Of a DNA stretch of 64,000 nt, positions 35,401-47,252 are shown piece by piece. The notes beneath the pieces were generated by a model. That model was not told the origin of the DNA, ran no database searches, and saw only the letters and a program-made list of their open reading frames with translations. Numbering within the stretch: position 1 is the stretch's first letter; each line of letters begins with the position of its first letter. Both the position numbers and the translations under genes were made by a program. Origin of the DNA: Lunularia cruciata (lineage: Eukaryota; Streptophyta; Marchantiopsida; Lunulariales; Lunulariaceae); assembly GCA_948567375.1 (NCBI GenBank), contig OX419759.1, positions 18,940,744 through 19,004,743 of the forward strand. The letters run 5' to 3'.

Positions 35401-35514
35401 CAAACTTGCATTGGTCAAGCCTTCAATCCCATTGGAACTAATCAAGCTCTCCCAGTAGGTAGCTTGAAATCTCCTATTGGGATTCCTTGTTTCTTTGATC
35501 ATTCTATTCCACAA
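32422..35514 (-). pseudogene. Pol region of element C (protease, RT, RNase H, integrase), decayed
   Basis: The protease is near 35514-35182 (ILVDFGNSKNC, with Phe where the D-S/T-G motif has Ser or Thr). RT is at 34710-34129 with the active site VVFLDDILIYS. RNase H is at about 33894-33600 (VVHFDASNFAIRAML) and the downstream connection and integrase zinc region are at 33606-33136. The integrase core end is at 32688-32422 (AYHPQIDRQTKCENCTLEDM). The order and motifs are Ty3/gypsy. Frames are separated by stops at about 34710, 34420, 33900 and 33620. The changed protease motif alone would block polyprotein processing. Confidence 0.85.
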
Positions 35515-36600
35515 ACTCCATCAGGGTAACTTGTCAAGGTTTTCTATTCCTAAGTGGACATTTAGCAATGCGATATCCAACTTGGCAACAATAAAAAAAA
35601 CCTCCATTTTTTTGCAATCTTTTTCTATCCGTTATACCAAGTGGTTTCCATTGGATAGCATCATTCTCCATTGGTATTGATTCCTCCACCCATGTGTAGT
35701 GTATTGGTAGGCTTTGCGTAGGTCAACATCAAGACCAAGTTGTTGCAACCAAGGAATCAAAGCGCTCAACCAATTGCATGGCTTCTTCTACATTTTGTGG
35801 TTCCTGCATGGTCACCTCCAATTTGGTTTGTACTTTCAATCCCCGCACAAATCTATCCAAAACTTCACTTTCTTGTATATCTAGAATTTGCGTGATGATG
35901 TTTTGAAATTGTGTGATATAGCTCCTTACAGAGCCAATCTACTTCAACTCCGCCAATTTATCTCATGCAGCTTGGGTGGCATTTATAGTTTGAAATTGAC
36001 CAAGTATTGCATCCTTGAATTTTGCCCATGTCAAAATTGGTGCAACAATCTTTTGTTCAGCTTGCTCCACTTGGAATTGTCACCAAAGTTTTGCCACACA
36101 ATCCAATTGGCTATAAGCCAAGAGAATCTATTTTTGTTCATCTTGAAGGTTGGTGGCTTCAAAGTAACATTTGCAATCAAACATAAAATTCTCCATTGTT
36201 CTTGAAAGATTCTTGCTTTCAAACACCTTGGGTTTTGGAAATTGGATGTGATCTTCTCCATCTCGAACTGGTGCTCTCTCTATATGATCTTGTTGTTGCT
36301 GCTCTCATTCATCCAACAATCGAGTATGGTGCTCAATTTGTTGTTGCATTGCAAGGATAACATTTGGTATTGCCACCATAGCTACTAATCTATCCCACTA
36401 CTCTCAATTTATCTAATTGATTAACATATAATGTAGCACATCCACCGGTCTCCATAAGTTACAACCGGAAGTATCAAGAGTTCAGACAAGGTGATCATAT
36501 GCAAAAAATCCTACCCAAAATGCAAGGTGATGAATTGTATGAAACGATGCTTGGGTAATATCTGGACACGAAAGTTCCAATGGTTTGGCGAAAGTGGATT
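35515..36600 (-). pseudogene. Gag region of element C, decayed
   Basis: The position between PBS and protease and a CCHC-like remnant on the minus strand near 35585-35545 (CCQVGYRIAKCP, with Tyr for the usual His) indicate gag. The remaining N-terminal part is broken by several stops and is recognisable only by position. Confidence 0.55.
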
Positions 36601-36633
36601 TGGTGGTCCATAAATTCCATCCATCCCATTCTT

Positions 36634-36645
36634 GCTCTGATACCA
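36634..36645 (-). other. Primer-binding site of element C, initiator tRNA-Met type
   Basis: The minus strand reads TGGTATCAGAGC one base inside the 5' LTR. This is the standard plant initiator-Met primer-binding sequence. Confidence 0.93.
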
Positions 36646-36646
36646 A

Positions 36647-37058
36647 TGTAAAAGACCATGACCAAGGAGAGAAATAAGAGAATGGAAGCTCACATTGGGA
36701 CACTTGAATGAGAGAAAAATCCAAATCCCTAGCATAAGCCTCGGCTCTTGTGTTTATAGGGATCATACAAGGCTCTTGAGAAGCTTCTCAAGAAACTTCC
36801 TTGAGCCACTTTCTTGGAGTGCAAGCCAAGTTAATTGGGAAGCTTCTCAAGAAGCTTCCTTCTAGAAGTCACTTACTTGGCGTGCAAGCTAAGCTAGTTG
36901 GAACCTTCTAGAAGTTATTTACTTGAGGTGCAAGCTAAGCTAGCCGGGAAGCTTCCCAAGAAGCTTCCTAGATACTTCTAGAATATTTTAGGCTAATTTG
37001 TCTTATTTGCTACTTTGTTAGCCCTACTAACTTCATTGCTAAACTCCATATTGTTATA
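36647..37058 (-). repeat. 5' LTR of element C
   Basis: This 412-base LTR pairs with 31420-31822. The two differ by many substitutions and small indels, so the insertion is much older than G1 copy 2. The last dinucleotide is decayed (TTATA instead of TTACA in plus orientation). Confidence 0.93.
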
Positions 37059-39900
37059 GGTGGTATGCCCACGTGTGCCTACATGTTATGTAGTTTGACC
37101 ACCATTGCCATGAGCTGGTCATTTGTATACACCTTACATTCTAGCACATCAATTTGGGTCCAAAGATCCTTCATCTTCATACTATGGGAGTTCTTGCTAG
37201 CCATCCAATCCAACTTGTCTAACAATTGGGTTTCCATATGTCAAATTATTGCAAGAAACCTTGTTTGTTTATTCTCCAAGCTAGTTTTTTCACTAAGGAG
37301 CTTCATTTGTTTCTTAGCCTCCTTTTCTTGTTGCCATTTCAAACTTGTAGTTGTGTCCAAGATACAAAGGTTAGTTATTGTCTTGATTTTGTTGTATCTT
37401 GTTTTCCGTAATGTCATTCTTGTAGAAGCCTATTGAGTTTAGTTTGTAGGCTCTAGAGTTTTTCATTTTGTACACGTACTTCTTGTTGGTGGAAAACCTC
37501 TAGTTTGATTTTGTTGGCTTTCTCCTTTGACCAGGGGAGCAATATTTTGTAAGGCTCATATAATTCTTTCTTGTCTTTTTGAAACCCCTCCAACTCTTTA
37601 TCTTTTAGGCTGTTGCTTTGTTTTCTTTTTTGCAAAGGACGGCCTTCTCTTGGGCCATCAATTGCACCATTTGGTGGAGTCAATAGACCAATACCATTGG
37701 TTCATTGATTATTGGCTCAAGTTCTTTGTAGAACAGAAGGAACTCCTCCAAGGCTCCATCTTATACATTACGATATTCACCATTTAGAATGTTGTTAACT
37801 ACTCCATGGACTTTCCTTTGTATTTACTTATTTGAGGAAGGATTTGGTTGTACTCATCCTCAACAGCCATTCTCTAGTGTTTGTATGGGCTTGTGCTAGT
37901 CATGGTGGTTCATTATTTGTGGTGGCAAAATGCATATCATATGCCTCTTCCACCCTTATCTCCACCAGTTGTTTTTAACTTTGTGGCTCTACCATTGGTG
38001 TGGAGATGGGTTCATTTCTTGGAAACAATTGTAGGCTTGTATGGCTTTTGGAGCTCATTGTATTAGGCTCTTCTTGACTCATCTTGTTCTCCTTGGTTGA
38101 CATCATTGCCTCATTGTTTTGCATCCCTAAAAAAAAGTCATTGAAGGTTAGGGTTTACCTTCTATAAGTAGTCCATATCAGTTTAAATGTCTATCACACT
38201 AATATATTATATGCTCAGAGTTTCCTGATTACAGTCTCGAGTTCAGATAATAATTTTTTGTTTAATATATATATGAGCTGGTGAATAACCAATCCATTTT
38301 ATACTTTTTAGTCAGAATATTATCATTTATTTATTCTCATATATTGTTGATCGGGAGATAAAAATATATAATAAAATTGAAATTAAACTATAAAAGATAT
38401 TAAAAGTCATAATTTGAACTTAAAAAATATCAAATGGGTTATAAAAATATATATTTTTCAATATTAAAATATATCTCTATTAAGCTATATATTATGAAAA
38501 GAGAATTAATTTCATGTGAAGGTCTTAGAAAAGGTATACAATAATTCCAATTGTGTTGGGATCTACTTCAATGTGGCAATAGGAGTACCTTTGTCTTCTT
38601 CCTTTGGCTCTTTCTCCTAAAACAAGAAAAAATTCACAATTTTATCAATTCCATATGGTTGCAATTAGGCTGGCCTCTACCTATACCTCCTTGTTGTCTA
38701 GCAGATCCAAGTGAAGATTTTGTCACTTCTCATCCCCTCATTATCCATCTCTATCCTACTAGTTTGTCGGGAAAATTGCTTGGCTTCACTCCTTTTGTTT
38801 GGTTTCTTGTTGTTTACGGGGCATCCTAGCTTCCATTATCACTAGAAATTACCTCTATCATTGGTACCTTTTTTTTGCTTCTTGGAAGCTTGAACCTTTG
38901 GCTTGGCTCCAATCTCCTTCTTTTGTATTAGAATCATATTACAAGTCTTTGTGATTGGTACACATTTCTTGGTATCAGCAAATTCCTTGTCCACCTTGTG
39001 GTACTTTGTAATTCCTTTGGGCAAATCAAGATGCATGTTAAAATACACAAAGTGGTAGATGTGGCTAGGGTATTTTTCCTTCTCCTCCTTGGTTAAGAGG
39101 CTCATCCTATGTAGAAGTGAAAAACAAAGGAGATTACAATAGTAGGAGCACCCTCAACTATATTGCCCAACAACTTGTTGACACGTTCTTGAAACATTCT
39201 TGCTTAGCTCACAACTCATCATTTTTGCAAGAGCTGAAAGAAGATTGCTAGGTTGAGGTTTACATATGTAGTCCTCTTTGACCTAAACAACTTCATAATG
39301 GTTTTGGTGATGATTCATCAAATTGGGTTCTGAAGATCCTCTATTTTATACTCATTTATTGATTTTTTTGCTACAAACAAGTTGTCAATCCTATCCTTCA
39401 AGTCCTTGCTTGGACCACCATAGGATGTTTTTATATGGATTTGCCTAAATGGTTAGTATTCTTTTCCCAATACATATTTCTAATGATCTTTTGTCTCCAT
39501 GGTTGGAAACGCCTTTAGTCTCTTGCTACTCATGTCTATATTACTACAAATTTCTTTTAGCAAGGAGACATCCAAACTACTCTATCCCATAGCAAGAACT
39601 CCAACTTTTGACTCTTTAGGTAGTCTAACCTACAATACAAACCCTATTCCAAAATCTCTATAGGTTTGCTCATTATCTTTGTAGACAACTTTTGCTTTCT
39701 ATCCTTAGCAATCCATCATGCTATTGCTAGACTTTTCAAATTTTCAAATCAACTTTATCACCCATGCCCTCTTACATATTCTCTCAAACTCATTTTGCAC
39801 TTGATTGGCAACAAGCAAGTCATGTCTATAATGGAAATGTTTTCTAGTAGTGTCATAAAAACCTTGATTGAGGAGGAAGAAAGTGAAAAGTGAAATTTTC
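37059..39900 (-). pseudogene. Unrecognised decayed coding region, minus strand
   Basis: Several minus-strand frames run in one direction. One at about 39105-38842 contains EEKEKYPSHIYHFVYFNM and a Lys-rich end. A later part near 37683-37453 is charged and coiled-coil-like (KDKELEGFQKDKKELYE). A further decayed Lys-rich stretch reaches 37100. An AT-rich non-coding block at about 38540-38160 separates the two coding parts, like an intron. I do not recognise the protein. It may be an old element gene or a host-gene fragment carried by a repeat. Confidence 0.3.
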
Positions 39901-41138
39901 TCCTCATGGCATGGGACTCTCATTTTATAGTATTGTAGAAATTGATCTATCCTTCATCCAATATGTTCTTTGATGGGTGGTTTTGGTCATGTCATAGGTG
40001 CATGTTGCTTGGTACCAAATGGTCGGGAGTACACCCTCTAGCGGTGGATTTATGCAAGAAGCATGAATTTGGTCATTGGCATGGAGTTTGGTATTGCTTC
40101 AATTGATGGTAGAAGTTTGTATTGACAAGGCTTCATTTCCATTGAACTTTGTAACAACATGACTTTGTGTCAATTGATCATCATAGAGTTGCAATTTGTA
40201 ATGATACTACTTGTAGGAATTCTAGACTATCCCAACAACCAAGTTACAATACAAACATGGAGCCATTGTCCTTTAGAATTGAGTTATAGTGTTGTATGAG
40301 AGAATGGTTCACTTTGTCAAGTGTTCATCTAACGACTAACAAATTTTTTTCATCTTTTACTACATTCTATCATCTTTTTGCTAGGATTCTTAAAATGAAC
40401 CAAAAAATAATATTTTGGCTACAAGGAAGTCAAGTTGAGTGACTTCATGAACACAATCACACCACATGCCCACAAAGCTAGGCCAATGAAGAATTAATAG
40501 GAAGAACTATTTTTGTATGTTTGTTTAGGAGATTTTTATGTTTATTTAATATTTTGTTTAATAAAATTGGTCAAAATTGAGAATGTTGTTATATGGACTC
40601 TTCAATCCAAGAAATTTTGAGGTAAAAAAAGACAATGTCAAATACTTTTTGGAATATTGAATCAATCCAATTGGTCTTGGTACCAAAATAGATATTGCAC
40701 CTTGTACGGTTGTGGGACTACATTTGGATTCTTTGAGCATTTACAAAGAATTGTCTTATGTACAAACTTTGTGCTCTCCTATTACTAGGATGAGAACTTT
40801 CTAGACAAGCTTAGGATTGTGACTAATCTCATCTCCCTTGCTCCACTTGAGCAAGGGAGGTGAGATTAATTTATAACAATAAGCAATATCATTAAGAAAT
40901 CATTGCAATTATTGCATGGTCCAAAAAGATGTGGAGAAGAAAGTAAGAAAGAAACTAAATTAGTCAACATATTTGAGTTTTAATAGGACAAGACAAAGTA
41001 GAGATCAACCTTGCATTTGCAAGTTAACTCTAAGATTGGTAGAAACTTCTCTTGACACTCCTATTTTAAGGTTGTTCCAAATGTTATATAGATGTGATCC
41101 TCAAAATGTGTGAGAAAGAAAAATGCAAGACAACTTGA
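39901..41138. other. No recognisable gene; part of a dispersed repeat
   Basis: Bases 40440-40560 resemble the minus strand of 27120-27240, next to the Mutator-like fragments. The rest shows no domain or long frame. Confidence 0.45.
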
Positions 41139-42255
41139 TATTGAAAGTATATTTCATATGGTAGTACATATGCCATTGTTAAAGTATGCACCTAATTATA
41201 TGTGTTAGGTTTGTATATAACACCTAGCATCCAATAGAGACATAAGTTAGGTTAGAGTATTTGGGTCTTAGGTATTAAGGAGTTATCTTTGAGAGAGCAA
41301 GTAGTTCATTCCATTGAGATGTTGGAAACATAGTTAAGAAGCTTGAGCAGCAGGACGTGTGAGCAGCAGTTTGGCCAGTCAACATGTCCAAATTTTTCAT
41401 TAGTGTAGAACATGCATATTAGCATGTAGGTATTCCATTCCTCAGTTAATGTGACTTGATTTGCAATAACAAGAAATTGGCAAAAGTGATTTGTATACTT
41501 TTTTGTGTTCCTTGAATGTTGTAAATGTTTTGCAGATTTTTATCAATATCTACAACAGTTTTCAAAATGTTATGGGCCCATGTTTATTAGTACATCAAGA
41601 GTGATAGAAGACTATTCTTGTGTTAGTATTTAGAGAGAGTGAGATACTAGAAGAGATTTTTCATATTTGAGAGTAGATTGGGACACAATAGGAACACTAA
41701 GAGATACAACACACATTAGTTTACTCAATAGAGAAGGTTTCTTGATTTAGTTGTTCCAAATGATTGACTTTAAGTCAAAGAGACTTTCAAGGATTGTTAA
41801 TGGGATAGAGACTATAAAACAAGCCATAGTGTAATTTTTTTAGGATAGCAGAGAAACACAAAAGACAAAACATAGGTTTCACACTCAAACTTTGATGCCC
41901 CAAGGGACCGCCTTCTCTTTATTATATAGCCAAAGAGGATCTCCTCCAAGGATGCTCCACCATAGGATTAGGTACATGGATCGGTCACCTGTCAGCAAGC
42001 TCCACCCTTAGATTACCTACTTGGATGGATGACATGTCAATCTTGGTCTCATCTGGTTAGTCAAACAGGCTTTGATCAAAGGGAATCTTTTAGGGAATCT
42101 TTTTGTAGAAATCTCAAAATCACATGGATGAGGTATTTTTGGAAAGCTCTTGGTGAGATAAACCAAGGGGAGGGAAAAGCTAACATTTTCTCTGTTAGGA
42201 GGGGGGATCTGCATATTTTAAAGGCCTAATTCATCCATTTAGGCCTCCAAAATTG

Positions 42256-42570
42256 TCTTGAAGTTTTCAAGCCTATTTTGGTTTCTGATCTATTAGTAGA
42301 AGTGCTCTTTTGGTGATATCTATACCTGATCTACTCATCCATTATGTGTACCATCCTTTCAGATGTCACCAACCTAAATTCTATCTTTAGATCATATGTC
42401 TTGATATTGATTCTAAAGTCTTCAAGCATATTTTGGTTCATTGCCTATTAGTAGAAGTACTCTTTTGGTGATATCTATGTCTGATCTACTTAGCAAATCA
42501 TGTATAACATCCTCCTAGATGTTACCAAACCAAATTTCATCTCTAGATCATGTGTTTAGCTATTGGTATT
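42256..42570. repeat. Tandem duplication of about 156 bases
   Basis: Two diverged units, each starting near TTTTGGTT and including TATTAGTAGAAGT and CTCTTTTGGTGATATCTAT, begin at about 42256 and 42412. They lie between the copia 5' LTR and gag. Bases 41540-42255 hold no recognisable gene. Confidence 0.8.
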
Positions 42571-42779
42571 ACACATAGTAGATGGAGGAAAGACCAATTG
42601 GTTGAGCATAAATGATGTTGTAGAAATGTACATCTTTGCAATCATAGAAGAGAAGTATTTAAATAGACTTATCAATTTAACATGAGCAAACCATATGTGG
42701 AGTAGATTGATTAAATTACATGAGTAATGTGCTTCAGAGAACAAGCACATTCTCCAAAAGATATCCTTTTAGTTATAGA

Positions 42780-43670
42780 TGAAACTAGGAAAAAAGATAG
42801 TGGGTTTTATTAACCAAGTTGAAACTCTTACTAGTCAATTAAGTAACCTTGGTGTTAGAATACAAAATTCCTCAATGATCACCAAGATTATTTGTAGTTT
42901 GCCACAAGATTATTGCCATATCATAGCTACATGGGATAATGTACCTTAGGAGCAACAAACTATCAAGAGACTCATTGCAAGACTACTCAAGGAGGAAACT
43001 TGAACAGATGTGGAGAGGAGAAAGAAGAAAGTTTAGGGAAGAAAGTCTTTCTTACCACCTATAGAAGAATCATGAGAGGCAAAAATGACTCAAAAGAAGG
43101 CCAAAATTATGAATTGAAGAAGAAAACAAGCTACAAAAAATGTGGAAAGAAGGAGCACTAGGCAAGAGAATGCAATGGTGAGAAAAACCTCCCAAGAAGA
43201 AAGCTGCACAATGCAGCTAACCTTAAGAGTCAAACCAATGCTTTAACAATGAAGAGTATCACATTTGTTGCTAGTTATAACATTGCCACAAGTATTGATC
43301 ATCTAAATAATGATGTTTGGTATGTTGATAGAGGAGCTTCAGAGCACACTACCAATAGATGAGAGTGGTCCTAAGATTTCAAGAAGATTGAAGAAGGATC
43401 CTGACCCATGTATGTTGTGATCAAAGATTTGGGTTGTTGGAGTAAGAGACATCCCAATTCTTGTAAACTTGGTGCAAGAAGACAAGAAGGAGCCATTAGA
43501 GAAGTTCTTTATGTCCCAGAGTTGAAGCGCAACCTCTTCAGTATTGGTCAAGCAATGGACAAAGGCATTCAAACCATCTACACCAAAGATAGCAGCTACA
43601 TGGACAAAGATGTAGCAATGGTGATGAAGGATGTCCATCACTTAAAGCTCAACAAACTTTAGATCAGAGT
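42780..43670 (+). pseudogene. Copia gag end and protease, decayed
   Basis: The gag end contains SLPQDYCHIIATWDNVP and LIARLLKEE, typical of copia gag. A CCHC-like knuckle follows at about 43135 (CGKKEH...REC). The protease reads WYVDRGASEHTT at about 43320, with Arg where D-S-G has Ser. It continues in the frame 43408-43662 with VLYVPELKRNLFSIGQ, the usual stretch after the copia protease. Confidence 0.75.
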
Positions 43671-43689
43671 TACCAAGATAGGTAACATT

Positions 43690-46600
43690 TCCCAAGCAAA
43701 ATATATTGTTGCAAGCAATGGAAGAGAGTGAGAATTTAGATATTAGATACTGTACTTTGGCACTAAAGACTTGGTCCTCTCAATCTTGCCTACATTAGGA
43801 AGATAGAGAAAGAAGGTCAATGTTTGAAACTAGAAGAACTTGGTAGTCAAAAGTCTTTCTATTGTGATGGATGTGCTATAGAAAGCATCATATATTATCG
43901 TTTGCAAAATCCAGCAATAGTAGAGGAAAGTACAAATGTTGGAGAGTTCTTTCACAATGATATTTGGGGCCCTTTGAGTGTGAGATCAATAAGAGGATCA
44001 AGATATTATCTCCTTTTTTAGGATGATAATAGTGGTTTTATATTTATATTTATATTTTTCTTGAAAGAGAAGTCAAAAACTCTCTCTTACTTCAAACAAC
44101 TTCACACATATGTAGAGTGAAACTCAATGTGGAGTGAAGATCAAGAAACTATGATATGATAGAGGAGGTGAATATATTGGAAAGTAATTTTCTATTTTTT
44201 TTAAAGTGGTGGATTAGTCCATGAACTTATAGTACCTTAAACTCCTAAGCAAAATGGTATCTTAGAGAGAGATCTAGAACAATGTTTGAAGAAACGAGAA
44301 CCGTCTTGATTTCTAGCAAGCTACTAGAGGATTGTGGGTAAAAGTAGTAGGAATTGCTACACATGTTATAGAGTTATAGAAAAAACTTCATATAAGCTTT
44401 GGTTGCTCAATCTTTGTGCACCTATCAAAGGGTCAGAAAGAAGTTTGATCCAAAGGGATAAGAGATGTTTGATATAGTTCAGAATTCAAAGCATTTAGAT
44501 TGTGGGATCAAAAGAAGAACAAGATATGTGAAAGTAGGGATGTTATGTTTAGAGAGGAGAAACCTGATCATTGATGGTTATAGATGTTAAAATTAGACAT
44601 AGATTGTTTTCAAGAGAGAAATGAAGAGCAAGCCAATACTAGAATGAGCATTGATGTGAGAGACATTGATAGAGAGTCTACACAAGCTTCTAAGGAGTCT
44701 ACAAAGAAAGCTATAGAAGCTTTAGCAAGTGAGACTTGCATCAAGAACCTTATTTACAAATGAGCTCAACTTCAACTACTCAAGATAGAGAAATTGTAGA
44801 AGTGGGAGATTGAGAAGGACACCACAAAGACTTGGTGAGTGGGATTGTGGTAAGACATCTTATGCTTGGATTGTTAAAACTAAGATTGAACATGAGGATG
44901 TAGATTTAGATCCTATCCAAGATGCATGGCAATCACTTCAGTGGGTGAAGGCCATGGATGAGGAATTCAAGTAATTGAAGCAAAGCAAGACTTAGAAGTT
45001 AATAATGTTGCTTGAAGGGAGAACATCAATCAAATGTAAGTGGGTCTCTAGAACCAAGCTTTATCTTAAGGGCAACATCTCAAGGCACAAGGCTAGACTT
45101 GCAGCCAAGGGATATTCACAACTTGTAGGAATTGATTATGAAGATAGTTAAGTTTGATTTCAGCATATCAATTCTTTCACCAATTGGAGCAAAAGACATC
45201 AAGATAGCTTCTTTTAATGGAAATTTGCATGAGGAAATTTACATGGAGCAACCGCAAGGATACATAAAAGCTAGAAACAAGAAGAGAGTTTCCAATTGTT
45301 GAAGAGTCTTTATGGCTTAAAGTAAGCCTCAAGGATCTAGAACCAAAAGTTTGATGGATTCTTAGTGAGGTATGGGTTAAAAGCATCACTTTCTGATCCT
45401 TGTATATATTATGGATATGGGGTAATCCTCACTATCTTTGTAGAGAATGGACTAATTTTTGGAAAAGATAAATCACACATTGCTACCATGTTAGAGTACA
45501 TTGGTAAAGAGTTTGAAGTTACATATGAAGAAGCAAAATGCTATGTAGGACTCAGATTTTTTGTGATAGAGAGAATCTCAAAATCAGATTGACTCAAGAA
45601 AGATATGTAGAGTTAATTATAAATTGATTCAATCTTAGATATGCATATCCAATTGCTATTCTTGCAAATCCACATGCCAGATTAAAAGTGGAAGAAATTG
45701 AACCAATTAGAGCACCCTACCAATGAGCAATAGGATTTCTACTGTATGCTATGATAGGTACAAGACCTGACATATCTTATGCTTTTAGCATAGTAACAAA
45801 GTTCAATTTCAATCTTTAATCTCAACTCTAAGTAGCAATGAAGAGAATTTTAAATATAATTTGTATCTCAAATGTAATTTGGATTATGGATTAGAATTTA
45901 GTGGAGGTTCTGGTCCTACTAATACACTAGTTGGACCCGAGTTCCAGACAACCTCATTTTCAGTTCTAATTGATACCATTATATTTTACCAAAAAACAAA
46001 TTGACAGCATTTTCAACAAACTTTTTTGATAGTATTCTGAAAATCTATAGCATTTCATATGAAAACATCTTGACGTTTGACCTTAGTTTTTTTATGCATT
46101 TTAAGTACTATTTCCCTAATAAGTGCTAGTAGTAAAATTAGACTAGAAACCAAAAACAAGAAAAAAATAGGTTGCATAAAGTAAATTGCCTAATATCTCC
46201 AAATTAGTCCAACTATGTATCTTTCCATCTGCTGATTTTCTGAATGACTTAGATAATAGAAAGTCATATAGTGGGTTCATATTCATGATGAATGGTGGAC
46301 TACTAGTTTGGAGCAGATAGCAACAACAATCGCTATCACTTCTACCACAATGGTATAGTACATAGCAACATGTTCAACTTCCAAAGAAGTAGTATGGCTC
46401 CGTAGGTCACTCAAGGAGTTACAATTTGGACAAGATGGTCCAACTCTAGGGTACAGCAACAATAAGAGTGCTATCAAGCTGGTGTATAACCCAGAGTTCC
46501 ACAAGAGAACCAAGTACATAAAGATCCAATGTCACTATCTTAGAGACAGCAAGAGAAATAAGAAATATGTTTCAGCTACATCAACACCAACAATCAGATT

Positions 46601-46690
46601 GCAGATATGTTTACGAGAGCTTTACCAAGAGCTAGGTTTCTTAAGTTTAGAAATTTGATTGGAGTATTATCATTTTTTCAATGAGTGGTA
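43690..46690 (+). pseudogene. Copia integrase, reverse transcriptase and RNase H, decayed
   Basis: Integrase: GEFFHNDIWGPLSV near 43945-43985, then a broken core to about 44450. RT: AMDEEFK near 44955, KWVSRTKL near 45035, KARLAAKGYSQ near 45090, and LSDPCIYY plus a decayed active-site region near 45390-45590. RNase H: TTIAISTTMV...YIATCSTSKEVVWL near 46325-46400, then SAIKLVYNPEFHKRTKYI near 46470-46520. The integrase-before-RT order defines copia. Stops and shifts are frequent. Confidence 0.8.
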
Positions 46691-46691
46691 G

Positions 46692-46843
46692 TGTTGAAAG
46701 TACATTCAAATGGTAGTACATGTGGCATTGAGATAGCATGTACTTTTGTTGTAGGTGTTAGGGTTTGTACATAACACCTAGAATCCAATGGTAGCATAAG
46801 TTAGGATAAGAGTATTAAGGCCTTACCTTTGAGAGAGCAAGTC
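46692..46843 (+). repeat. Truncated 3' LTR of the copia element
   Basis: The sequence from TGTTGAAAGTAC to GAGAGAGCAAGT matches the 5' LTR (41139 to about 41294), then stops abruptly against G2 LTR sequence. It is preceded by GAGTGGTAG, a copia-like purine tract. Confidence 0.8.
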
Positions 46844-47252
46844 ATCAAGTGGTAGTGTTGGTAATCATAGTAATTTGGTAGTTACTTGTGGATTACTTGT
46901 TGGCAATTAAATTTCATGTTACAGCTACTGATCACATGGTGAGACCCATTGTCACTTGCACTATTCATATTGTCAGATGTGCCATCAATGGCACCATTGG
47001 GGCTAGAGATCAAGGTAGAACATAGGGGTATACCTTCAAATTATAGCTCCAAAGAGCTCACTTCTTTGATGTTGAGCTTTCAAGTTCTTGGCTATGGTGA
47101 ACAAAGGCCAATGAGCATCACCTAGAGTCTCTAAGCTAGAGTGGGTATGGCTTGACTATAAATATTGTTTGATTATTGGCAAATTGTTGAGTGAAAGATT
47201 GAGTACATATTTGATGTGAGTGTGATTTGAGTGGAAAAATGAATTGATTACA
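46844..47252 (+). repeat. 5' LTR of G2 copy B, lacking its first part
   Basis: It aligns with the 3' LTR from about 56050 on, so roughly the first 145 bases are missing at the junction with the copia LTR. The right end is set at TTACA (47252) by comparison with copy A but is uncertain: a TGGTATC-like site about 60 bases further in copy A could be the PBS. Confidence 0.75.

Larger units (their letters stand above)
31420..37058 (-). mobile_element. Ty3/gypsy element C, structurally complete, coding decayed
   Basis: This 5639-base element has LTRs at 31420-31822 and 36647-37058 and a perfect 5-base target duplication GGTGG (31415-31419 and 37059-37063). It reads on the minus strand: 5' LTR, initiator-Met PBS, gag, protease, RT, RNase H, integrase, polypurine tract, 3' LTR. 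Coding is broken by stops. It inserted about 25 bases beyond the solo G1 LTR, in sequence that continues at 37059. Confidence 0.95.
41139..46843 (+). mobile_element. Decayed Ty1/copia LTR retrotransposon
   Basis: A 5' LTR start at about 41139 (TATTGAAAGTA, decayed from TG) matches a 3' LTR start at 46692 (TGTTGAAAGTA). Between them lie gag, protease, integrase, RT and RNase H in copia order on the plus strand, all broken by stops. The 3' LTR stops after about 152 bases at 46843, where the G2 copy B LTR begins in mid-sequence. The 5' LTR end and PBS could not be placed. Confidence 0.85.

Noticed and set aside
38160-38540. AT-rich block as a replication origin or matrix-attachment site
   Set aside because: AT richness alone does not support it; an intron-like or decayed spacer is enough.
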